A stretch of 8,838 nt of DNA from Thermoactinomycetaceae bacterium (GTDB lineage: Bacteria; Bacillota; Bacilli; Thermoactinomycetales; Thermoactinomycetaceae), in contig JANWJM010000104.1 of the NCBI GenBank assembly GCA_025449475.1, forward strand, positions 1 through 8,838, given 5' to 3'. Position 1 is the first letter of the stretch. Every line of letters starts with the position of its first letter. The translations under genes were made by a program, and so were the position numbers. Positions 4,277 through 8,838 of this stretch are shown here, one piece after another. A model generated the notes under the pieces. That model saw only the letters and a list, made by a program, of their open reading frames with translations. It did not search any database and was not told the DNA's origin.

Positions 4277-6070
4277 TTAGACAAAATACACTAGTTTTTT
4301 TCCGTTTCTTTGTTCTTGAAGTTTTAACTCTTTTTTTATACGCTGGAATGTCATCCGGGAAATATCAAGTTCTTCGCAAATTTCCTTTGTCGTCAGTCCA
4401 GGCGACTCGTGCAGCAAGGCCAATACTTTGTCTTTTGCGGTTATATTTTCACTTTTGGCTTCTTCTTCGGATTTCTTGGAATACAGCGGCAACAAAATCT
4501 CCCTGGCGCGCTGGGTGATGGATGCTTTCGTCATGCCGAATTGATTCCCTGGATCCGGGACCGAAAATGACGGTATCCTCTCCGAAGCCGGTTCCAACAA
4601 CTTCGCTCGAAAAACATACTCCTTTTTGTTGCAAGTGATCCGCATAATCCCTTGGTATTTCTCCAAGTTGTGAAAATCCTCGACAGTGAACGGATCCAGT
4701 TCAGCTTCAAAGTCCTGAAACACTTCGTCGCTTCCCTTTAACAAAACCATATCCATTCCTGTTTTGAATGACCTCAGGATATCATTCTTGCGTTGGCCAG
4801 CTTTTGCGAATGACGACCAATCGTGAAATGAGAAAATGAACTTGGTCCGATACTTCCGCGGTTTCTTCGTCATCTGAAGAAAAATGTTCTGGACTGGCTT
4901 GTTTTTGATGATGAGATCAATCTCATCAACAATGATGGCACATTCCCTGCGGTGCGGTTTCGGGATCATCTCTCTGGCCATCATCATGCGCCAGAGCTTA
5001 ACGATGTAATGGGTGAACGCAAAATCTTGGAAAGTTTCTTTAGAGTTTGGAATGTGGATCAATACAAGATGCGGCTCATTCATCCATTTCCAGAAGTCAA
5101 TTTGTTCGTCCGGCATCTGACTGAGAGAGTAGAAAAGGCGTTTGTTGCTTCGGAGTTGCGCGATTCGGTTTTCAATCGTTTCCAGAACTCGACTATTTTC
5201 TTTTTCTGCTTCTTCTTCAAGTTGATTGAGTGCAATTTCTAATTCAAAATCCATCTCACTCAAGCTCTCCATCAATTCCTGGCGATACTCTCCATCCTTC
5301 AGGATCCGCATGGCGTCAAGAAGGTTTCCTTCACCGACACGATATGATGCTTGAAGAGCGCTTTTAAAAAATCTTTCAATGGATATGGTTTGACTGTCAT
5401 CTTGGAGAAACTTCCGCAATAGCTCGGTCTCAATCTCGGCTACTTCAGCAGCAATGGATTCGTCATCTTGGTACAGCTTCACAAGATCGTGCCAGGCAAC
5501 CGGTACCACTCTTTCCATATCTGCATGGTTCAGGATCACTACGCGGTCCCGCAGCCACTCCGGAACGCAGGAAAGAATCTCTGGCAACATTGCACCATCA
5601 GCAACATCAAACAAGAAGACGGATCGTGCGATCTGTTCCCATTCCTTCCGATTTTTCGCCCTGGCTCCGAAAAACTCTAAAGCCATGTTGATGAACAAGG
5701 TGCTCTTTCCGGCCCCTTGTTTCCCCACCACCATCATCGGAGTGGAGAGGCTGTCCTTGGCTTCTTCATTTTCCTCCCGGATCAGCGAGAGGATTTTCCC
5801 GGACCTGTGACGGGCAAATGCGATGTGATGTGGAGAATCCGTTACCATTTTCCCAGCGATCCGGCCATGCTTCGGTTTCTCTTTTTGTTCATCTTCTTTT
5901 TGCTCCTCACGTTTGAACCATTCTTCTATCGCTTTTTTTTGTTTTGGTTCGAATACAACTTCCAACATCTCTGGCCAAACTTCTTTTCGGAACACTTCCG
6001 TGGCTTTTTTCATCCAAGCAGGTATTTTTTGTCTTCGAATTGAATCAACAAAAGCAGAGTGGTTTTTCAC
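4277..6070 (-). CDS. HerA/TraG-like P-loop ATPase with a C-terminal winged helix
   Basis: This is a 597-aa motor ATPase of the conjugative coupling/HerA-FtsK group. Walker A GKQGAGKST is at about 116-124. The FLFDVADGAML...ILNHADMERVVPVAWHDL region matches the IDPHGD...FDPAD...NPLE landmarks of TraG/VirD4-type proteins. A charged coiled coil follows at about 275-310, then Walker B AIIVDE (about 378-383), the RKYRTKFIFSFHD sensor region and the FTVEDFHNLEKYQGIMRI end of the motor. Residues about 545-597 form a winged helix (LTTKEICEELDISRMTFQRI), unusual in this family. There is no N-terminal membrane anchor, unlike VirD4, so membrane attachment may come from the small neighbouring proteins. 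The start is GTG 6068-6070, eight bases after AAAGGAG; the GTG three codons earlier overlaps that SD. An intrinsic terminator lies directly upstream. The likely role is pumping DNA (or protein) through the envelope. Confidence 0.85.
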   Translation of the reverse strand: MKNHSAFVDSIRRQKIPAWMKKATEVFRKEVWPEMLEVVFEPKQKKAIEEWFKREEQKEDEQKEKPKHGRIAGKMVTDSPHHIAFARHRSGKILSLIREENEEAKDSLSTPMMVVGKQGAGKSTLFINMALEFFGARAKNRKEWEQIARSVFLFDVADGAMLPEILSCVPEWLRDRVVILNHADMERVVPVAWHDLVKLYQDDESIAAEVAEIETELLRKFLQDDSQTISIERFFKSALQASYRVGEGNLLDAMRILKDGEYRQELMESLSEMDFELEIALNQLEEEAEKENSRVLETIENRIAQLRSNKRLFYSLSQMPDEQIDFWKWMNEPHLVLIHIPNSKETFQDFAFTHYIVKLWRMMMAREMIPKPHRRECAIIVDEIDLIIKNKPVQNIFLQMTKKPRKYRTKFIFSFHDWSSFAKAGQRKNDILRSFKTGMDMVLLKGSDEVFQDFEAELDPFTVEDFHNLEKYQGIMRITCNKKEYVFRAKLLEPASERIPSFSVPDPGNQFGMTKASITQRAREILLPLYSKKSEEEAKSENITAKDKVLALLHESPGLTTKEICEELDISRMTFQRIKKELKLQEQRNGKKLVYFV

Positions 6071-6087
6071 CGAAATCACTCCTTTCG

Positions 6088-6116
6088 AAAAAAGGACTAG
6101 CCTGCCCGCTAGTCCT
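6088..6116 (-). terminator. Intrinsic terminator or attenuator before the ATPase gene
   Basis: On the minus strand, AGGACTAGC pairs perfectly with GCTAGTCCT (9 bp, 6-base loop), followed at once by TTTTTT (6088-6093). The T-run ends about two bases before the AAAGGAG of the ATPase gene. The 5' arm contains the last codons and the TAG stop (6109-6111) of the 42-aa gene. A ribosome finishing that gene would therefore melt the arm. This suggests attenuation relieved by translation; the mechanism is inferred. Confidence 0.85.
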
Positions 6117-6237
6117 CTATGTCATCCAGATCATCTTTGTGTTCTTGGTGGGGTGCTTGGTCCTCTCGCTTTTTCAACCAGAGAGTGAAAAGACCAAGTA
6201 CCGCCACAAAAACAGTGAAAATCAAATACCACGTCAT
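6109..6237 (-). CDS. 42-aa single-span membrane protein
   Basis: ATG 6235-6237 overlaps the TGA of the 83-aa gene (ATGA), with GGAGG within the end of that gene. Residues 3-21 are one hydrophobic segment (WYLIFTVFVAVLGLFTLWL). Next comes KKRE, which by the positive-inside rule places the tail in the cytoplasm, and an acidic tail rich in Asp/Glu (DQAPHQEHKDDLDDIED). The stop codon lies in the 5' arm of the terminator that precedes the ATPase. I know no family for it. The acidic cytoplasmic tail could dock the soluble ATPase encoded next. Confidence 0.75.
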   Translation of the reverse strand: MTWYLIFTVFVAVLGLFTLWLKKREDQAPHQEHKDDLDDIED

Positions 6238-6485
6238 TTCTTCAACGCCTCCACTTCTTTTTCCCATTGTTTCGCTTCCTCTTCATGCCCGTATTTTCCA
6301 ATCGAGATGAAACAGCCTGATACAATCGTGAATGAAATGATCACCGCCAACAGTTTTTTTGCCAAGAGTGAAAAATTCCACTTAAGGCGAAATCCCAAGT
6401 ACATTGCATACGGAAAAATAAGGACTGAAAATACAGTTAATGCAAATTTTCCGCTCAGGAACATCATCCCTTTGACCAATTCCAT
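6234..6485 (-). CDS. 83-aa membrane protein with two spans
   Basis: ATG 6483-6485 overlaps the stop of the preceding 102-aa gene (ATGA), with AAAGGAG seven bases upstream. Hydrophobic segments are at about 6-31 (GMMFLSGKFALTVFSVLIFP) and 44-62 (KLLAVIISFTIVSGCFISIG), separated by a basic loop RLKWNF. The C-terminus is a short charged helix (HEEEAKQWEKEVEALKK). Family not recognised. Size and two-span topology are like VirB3-type or other small channel components, but no residue pattern confirms that. It is tightly coupled to its neighbours and probably functions with them in one membrane complex. Confidence 0.8.
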   Translation of the reverse strand: MELVKGMMFLSGKFALTVFSVLIFPYAMYLGFRLKWNFSLLAKKLLAVIISFTIVSGCFISIGKYGHEEEAKQWEKEVEALKK

Positions 6486-6793
6486 CAGAATGCTCCTTTC
6501 AAAGCTTCAGCCACTTTATCGCCAAACAAATCAATCAATAAAAGGGTCCCATCCCAAAGTGACGCCATGAGCTGGCCTGCCACAATAATGATCAAGGCTG
6601 AAGATACGACCCATAAAGCTAGGGTTTTGATAAAATATTGACCAAAAACCTTGGCCAATTTTATTTTTTTGAACCCGATGTGGTAAATCGCTTGAAATGT
6701 CAAAAAGATCAGCGCCATACCAGCAAACAACATGTATAGATCGGTAAAACTAGAAACAAATGCGATTGTTTTTTGCAGATCCGGTGCTTCCAT
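6485..6793 (-). CDS. 102-aa membrane protein with two spans
   Basis: I chose ATG 6791-6793 (MEAPDLQKT) because AGGAGGGAGAA lies immediately upstream. The frame is open 24 codons further, but that part has no SD and overlaps the previous gene. Hydrophobic segments are at about 12-36 (SFTDLYMLFAGMALIFLTFQ) and 57-77 (TLALWVVSSALIIIVAGQLM), joined by a basic loop HIGFKKIKLAK. A third, amphipathic stretch at about 79-92 (LWDGTLLLIDLFGD) follows. The architecture recalls small pilin-like or channel proteins of type IV secretion (two spans, cytoplasmic basic loop), but I cannot assign a family. Its stop overlaps the start of the 83-aa gene. Confidence 0.8.
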   Translation of the reverse strand: MEAPDLQKTIAFVSSFTDLYMLFAGMALIFLTFQAIYHIGFKKIKLAKVFGQYFIKTLALWVVSSALIIIVAGQLMASLWDGTLLLIDLFGDKVAEALKGAF

Positions 6794-6803
6794 GTTCTCC
6801 CTC

Positions 6804-6938
6804 CTATTTTTTGAATTTGTCGAGCTTTTCAAGCTTTTCAATGATCGCTGCCATGAATCGATCATGTAGAAAGCTACAAACTACAACAATCGGTGCAACC
6901 GTGCACATCAGAATCAAAAGAACAAGTGTATCAATCAC
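6804..6938 (-). CDS. 44-aa single-span membrane protein
   Basis: From GTG 6936-6938 the product is MIDTLVLLILMCTVAPIVVV, then CSFLHDRFMAAIIEKLEKLD and a basic end KFKK. It has one hydrophobic span (about 3-24) and an amphipathic cationic tail, a shape shared with holin-like and small bacteriocin-immunity peptides as well as channel accessories. The start is uncertain. The GTG overlaps the TGA of the 38-aa gene by eight bases and would rely on coupling, since the good GGAGG (about 6956) is 17 bases away. An ATA codon lies at the ideal 8-base distance from that SD. The stop TAG touches the SD of the next gene. Confidence 0.65.
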   Translation of the reverse strand: MIDTLVLLILMCTVAPIVVVCSFLHDRFMAAIIEKLEKLDKFKK

Positions 6939-7047
6939 TCCACGTATTTTGGCCACCTCCCAAAAACTCCTCATCGGGATCCAGGAGAACATCAATATCA
7001 TCCTCAACATACAGCGGCTCAAGCTCTTCCCACCATTCGATCACCAT
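6931..7047 (-). CDS. 38-aa acidic protein
   Basis: ATG 7045-7047 is six bases after GAGGTG (7054-7059). The product is MVIEWWEELEPLYVEDDIDV, then LLDPDEEFLGGGQNTWSD: strongly acidic, with three Trp and no membrane span. The stop overlaps the start of the 44-aa membrane gene, which supports it as a translated cistron. No family is recognised. It is preceded by a weak intrinsic terminator at 7067-7089, so its expression and that of everything downstream may depend on readthrough. Confidence 0.65.
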   Translation of the reverse strand: MVIEWWEELEPLYVEDDIDVLLDPDEEFLGGGQNTWSD

Positions 7048-7066
7048 TTTGATCACCTCGGAGAAG

Positions 7067-7089
7067 AAAACCGGGCAAAACCCGGCTTT
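7067..7089 (-). terminator. Weak intrinsic terminator at the head of the membrane/ATPase operon
   Basis: On the minus strand, CCGGG (7081-7085) pairs with CCCGG (7071-7075) around a 5-base loop. The stem can extend by A-T pairs past a bulge, and TTTTCTTCT follows. It begins just after the stop of the 57-aa gene and ends 8 bases before the SD of the 38-aa gene, the same layout as the terminator before the ATPase. Confidence 0.65.
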
Positions 7090-7263
7090 CTATTCGCTCT
7101 TTTCTGAATTCATGGGAGAAAAAATATCGTAGCTGAACCCGGAAAAGATCACTTTCCCTGGCTCGATTTCCACCTGGATCAGATGAGACAGCGGAAATGA
7201 AACGGTTTTTTCCCCTGTCTGAATTTTGACAATCCTGCATGCCTGAGTAGGCAAATTACTCAT
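7090..7263 (-). CDS. 57-aa protein, first gene of the membrane/ATPase operon
   Basis: ATG 7261-7263 is seven bases after a strong AAGGAGGT (7271-7278), and the frame runs to TAG 7090-7092. The product starts MSNLPTQACRIVKIQTGEK, continues TVSFPLSHLIQVEIEPGKVI, then FSGFSYDIFSPMNSEKSE. The alternating hydrophobic pattern suggests a small beta-rich soluble domain; there is no membrane span. A longer frame on the same strand (7019-7240) has no SD and unlikely composition, so I reject it. As the promoter-proximal gene followed by a terminator, it would be the most highly expressed protein of the operon. Function unknown. Confidence 0.75.
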   Translation of the reverse strand: MSNLPTQACRIVKIQTGEKTVSFPLSHLIQVEIEPGKVIFSGFSYDIFSPMNSEKSE

Positions 7264-7288
7264 GGTTTTTACCTCCTTCGGTTGGCGT

Positions 7289-7425
7289 TTTGCTCAATAC
7301 AAAAAGTTCAGTATCCAGCTTTTGCGAAGGTAACGATCTAATAAATTGATGTTTGCTCAAGTTGTTAATTTAAGAATATTTGATACTTGCTCAAATGTCA
7401 ATAATTTAAATTGCTATTTGATCAA
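7289..7425. promoter_or_regulatory. Four TTGCTCAA/TTGATCAA elements, candidate operators
   Basis: TTTGCTCAA at 7289-7297 and 7352-7360, CTTGCTCAA at 7386-7394 and TTTGATCAA at 7417-7425 all have the same orientation. The last contains the perfect palindrome TTGATCAA. Starts are 63, 34 and 31 bases apart, close to 6, 3 and 3 helical turns. Site 3 is inside the spacer of the minus-strand promoter and site 4 inside the spacer of the plus-strand promoter. Site 1 abuts the SD of the 57-aa gene. The adjacent XRE-UTRA regulator is the obvious candidate binder; this is inferred. Confidence 0.7.
7373..7401 (-). promoter_or_regulatory. Sigma-A promoter of the membrane/ATPase operon
   Basis: On the minus strand: perfect -35 TTGACA (7396-7401), a 17-base spacer, -10 TATTCT (7373-7378, four of six). 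The third operator-like element (7386-7394) occupies the spacer, so a bound repressor would block it. The leader to the 57-aa gene is about 100 bases and contains two further elements. Confidence 0.75.
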
Positions 7426-7439
7426 CTTTATATTAAGAT
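7411..7439 (+). promoter_or_regulatory. Candidate promoter of the XRE-UTRA regulator
   Basis: TTGCTA (7411-7416), a 17-base spacer, TAAGAT (7434-7439); each box matches the consensus at four of six positions. The palindromic element TTTGATCAA (7417-7425) sits in the spacer, predicting autorepression. The start would fall near 7446, about 29 bases before the ATG. Confidence 0.5.
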
Positions 7440-7474
7440 GTACTCGGAGATGTAAATAGGAAGGAGGGAAATGC

Positions 7475-8146
7475 ATGGCTTTTGCGGCAAGGCTGAAGGA
7501 GCTCAGGAAAAGAAAAAAAGTGACCCAATCAGAATTGGCGGATCACCTTGGTATTGATAACACCACTGTGTCCAAGTGGGAAAAGGGGATCTATGAGCCG
7601 AACATTGAGAACATTAAAAAAATCGCGGATTTTTTCGGGGTATCCACTGACTCTCTTCTCGGTCGGTTCCAGTCAACACGAAAAGGATTTGGAAGAGATC
7701 ACAGCAAAGCAACAAAAAAATACATTGATCTCCAGCAATTAGACACATTGCCAGAAGATTTGAGTGGAGAGTTGCAACCACCCGTGTTGTTTTACCACGT
7801 TTTGCAACTACGAGACGGGACCCCAGTCTCGATATCGAAATCATATATACCTCACTCACTCCCGCTTGAGGAATTGGAAAATATCCTCAAAGGGGTGAAG
7901 CAGAATCCAACCTTGAGTTTATATAAAACCCTGGAATCCTTCGGGAGAAAACCGATCTCTTGTGAAGAAACGATGGTCATTGACCGTCCTTCTGACGAAG
8001 AACGTGAACTCTTAGAAATGCCCGAGGATGTTCCAGTCGCCAGGATTGTCCGGAAAACCTTTGACGCATCCAGTAAGCTGGTAGAATACTGCCAATTAAC
8101 CAGCAGAACGGATAAATACAAATTTGTCTACAAATTCACCTTGTAA
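7475..8146 (+). CDS. XRE helix-turn-helix fused to a UTRA ligand-binding domain
   Basis: This is a 223-aa regulator with two domains. Residues about 5-63 form an XRE helix-turn-helix: RLKELRKRKKVTQSELADHL, then GIDNTTVSKWEKGIYEPN and IADFFGVSTDSLLG. After a basic linker (64-100), residues about 103-221 match UTRA, the ligand-binding domain of HutC/GntR regulators. Landmarks are VLFYHVLQLRDGTPVSISKS, YIP, LYKTLESFG, EETMVIDRPSDEERELL, VPVARIVRKTFDASSKLVEY and YKF. UTRA normally follows a GntR winged helix, so this pairing is unusual. GntR-UTRA proteins such as KorSA and TraR repress transfer genes on Streptomyces elements, a functional parallel to this divergent ATPase operon. The start is ATG 7475 with AAGGAGGG six bases upstream. 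It probably represses both its own and the divergent promoter, released by an unknown ligand. Confidence 0.9.
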   Translation: MAFAARLKELRKRKKVTQSELADHLGIDNTTVSKWEKGIYEPNIENIKKIADFFGVSTDSLLGRFQSTRKGFGRDHSKATKKYIDLQQLDTLPEDLSGELQPPVLFYHVLQLRDGTPVSISKSYIPHSLPLEELENILKGVKQNPTLSLYKTLESFGRKPISCEETMVIDRPSDEERELLEMPEDVPVARIVRKTFDASSKLVEYCQLTSRTDKYKFVYKFTL

Positions 8147-8163
8147 TCATGGGAGGGTTTATC

Positions 8164-8838
8164 GTGCGGCATGAAAAAACAAAGCAGGAAGCCTTGGAAT
8201 ATTACAAAAAGACCGGGTTGCCATTGGTTACGCTGAAAACAGCAATGACCCTAGACGGAAAAATTGCCACTTCTACTGGTGACAGCAAATGGGTAACCAA
8301 TGAACTTTCGAGAAAAGATGTTCATTACATGCGTCATTGGAATGACGGGATTATGGTCGGAATTGGTACGGTGCTAAAAGACCGTCCGCGGCTGACAACG
8401 CGCCTCCCTGAAGGAGGAAAGAATCCAACGCGCATTGTAGCTGATAGCCATTTGCGCATCCCGCTCGATACTCCGCTCGTGACCACTACTCATGAAGCCC
8501 CGACTTGGGTATTTTGTACCGATTCCGCAGACGAAGAAAAAGAAAAACAACTAGTAGAACGCGGAGTGAAAGTCATACGCACAGGCAGCGGCTCGCGTGT
8601 TGATTTGGTGAAAGCCATGAAATACTTGGCCGAGAACGGAATCCGTTCAATTTTGCTCGAAGGCGGAGGAGAGCTGAATTGGTCAATGATTGAGGCGTCG
8701 CTTGTTGGGAAAGTGGTTGCCTTCATTGCCCCCAAATTGCTCGGTGGGAAAGAAAGTATTACTCCGATTTCAGGAAAAGGATTTGAACGGATGGCTTTGG
8801 CTGTGGAACTTGAAAATGTGACCGTTGAACGTTTCGGA
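8164..8838 (+). CDS. ribD: RibD reductase domain without its deaminase half (runs off the right edge)
   Basis: RibD makes a riboflavin intermediate. Its C-terminal domain reduces 5-amino-6-(5-phosphoribosylamino)uracil with NADPH (EC 1.1.1.193). Visible landmarks are TLKTAMTLDGKIATSTGDSK (23-42), IMVGIGTVLKDRPRLTTRLP (63-82), RIVADSHLRIP (90-100), PTWVF (113-117), ILLEGGGELN (163-172), APKLLGGKE (189-197) and ISGKGFERM (202-210), closely resembling B. subtilis RibD. A normal RibD of about 360 aa first has a zinc deaminase domain of about 145 aa; here homology begins near residue 8, so that domain is absent. The GTG start at 8164 has GGGAGGG six bases upstream, so the reductase can be translated alone. 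It begins 17 bases after the XRE-UTRA gene with no terminator between, so transcription probably comes from the element. It may be a chromosomal gene cut by integration or a stand-alone carried copy. Confidence 0.93.
   Translation, partial: MRHEKTKQEALEYYKKTGLPLVTLKTAMTLDGKIATSTGDSKWVTNELSRKDVHYMRHWNDGIMVGIGTVLKDRPRLTTRLPEGGKNPTRIVADSHLRIPLDTPLVTTTHEAPTWVFCTDSADEEKEKQLVERGVKVIRTGSGSRVDLVKAMKYLAENGIRSILLEGGGELNWSMIEASLVGKVVAFIAPKLLGGKESITPISGKGFERMALAVELENVTVERFG

Noticed and set aside
5944..6570. Plus-strand open frame of 208 codons
   Set aside because: It is antisense to the ATPase start, two membrane genes and a terminator. It has no ribosome binding site and low-complexity Phe/Ser-rich sequence.
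7019..7240. Minus-strand open frame of 73 codons
   Set aside because: It overlaps the 57-aa gene in another frame, has no SD and an Arg/Ser-rich shadow composition. The 57-aa frame has a strong SD.
8490..8735. Minus-strand open frame of 81 codons
   Set aside because: It is antisense to well-conserved RibD reductase sequence and has no ribosome binding site.
1..8838. CRISPR array, tRNA/rRNA, transposase, integrase, relaxase or replication gene
   Set aside because: No regularly spaced repeats, no RNA-gene signatures and no such protein motifs were found on either strand. The mobile-element call rests on ERF, the XRE pair, the ATPase operon and the ribD junction.

Overview
The window looks like part of an integrated or plasmid-borne mobile element from a Bacillales-type Gram-positive bacterium. 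The evidence is strong GGAGG-type ribosome binding sites, frequent GTG/TTG starts, consensus sigma-A promoters (one a perfect TTGACA-N17-TATAAT), a near-consensus Bacillus-type LexA box, and a RibD reductase domain that resembles B. subtilis RibD. I see no integrase, relaxase, replication protein, tRNA, rRNA or CRISPR array in these 8.8 kb, so the element must extend beyond the left edge. No host species can be named from the sequence alone.

Left block (1-1903, minus strand): an early-type operon read leftward from the perfect sigma-A promoter. Its order is a 66-aa XRE regulator (Cro-like position), a 52-aa basic protein, an ERF-family single-strand annealing protein, a 113-aa protein with a possible zinc site, a 69-aa unknown protein and the start of another gene. 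Divergent from it (1921-2669, plus strand) are a 136-aa XRE repressor-like protein and a 90-aa coiled-coil protein. This is the usual layout of a phage or ICE lysogeny/excision switch. Inverted GTTCACTAT repeats in the intergenic region are candidate operators.

Middle (2650-3803): a decayed region. It holds a minus-strand small ORF broken by an in-frame stop, placed behind an extended -10 promoter and a candidate LexA (SOS) box. Next comes a 5'-truncated TPR protein that looks like the receptor half of an RRNPP quorum-sensing regulator. The TPR gene overlaps by GTGA a 51-aa Phr/PapR/AimP-like secreted pre-peptide gene, and a strong terminator follows.

Right block (3802-7263, minus strand): an operon read leftward. 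Its order is a 57-aa protein, a 38-aa acidic protein, 44-, 102-, 83- and 42-aa membrane proteins, a 597-aa HerA/TraG-like ATPase with a C-terminal winged helix, and a 111-aa membrane protein. Many of these genes overlap by ATGA. Five of the genes are too short for ordinary ORF cut-offs. The set resembles a very compact DNA-transfer or secretion apparatus. Intrinsic terminators lie just before two of the ribosome binding sites, which suggests internal attenuation.

Right control region and junction (7264-8838): the membrane/ATPase operon is divergent from a regulator that joins an XRE helix-turn-helix to a UTRA ligand-binding domain. Four TTGCTCAA/TTGATCAA elements lie between them, two of them inside the spacers of the two opposed promoters. 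Only 17 bases after this regulator begins a RibD reductase domain that lacks its deaminase half. This suggests that the element's right end lies inside ribD, or that the element carries a stand-alone reductase.
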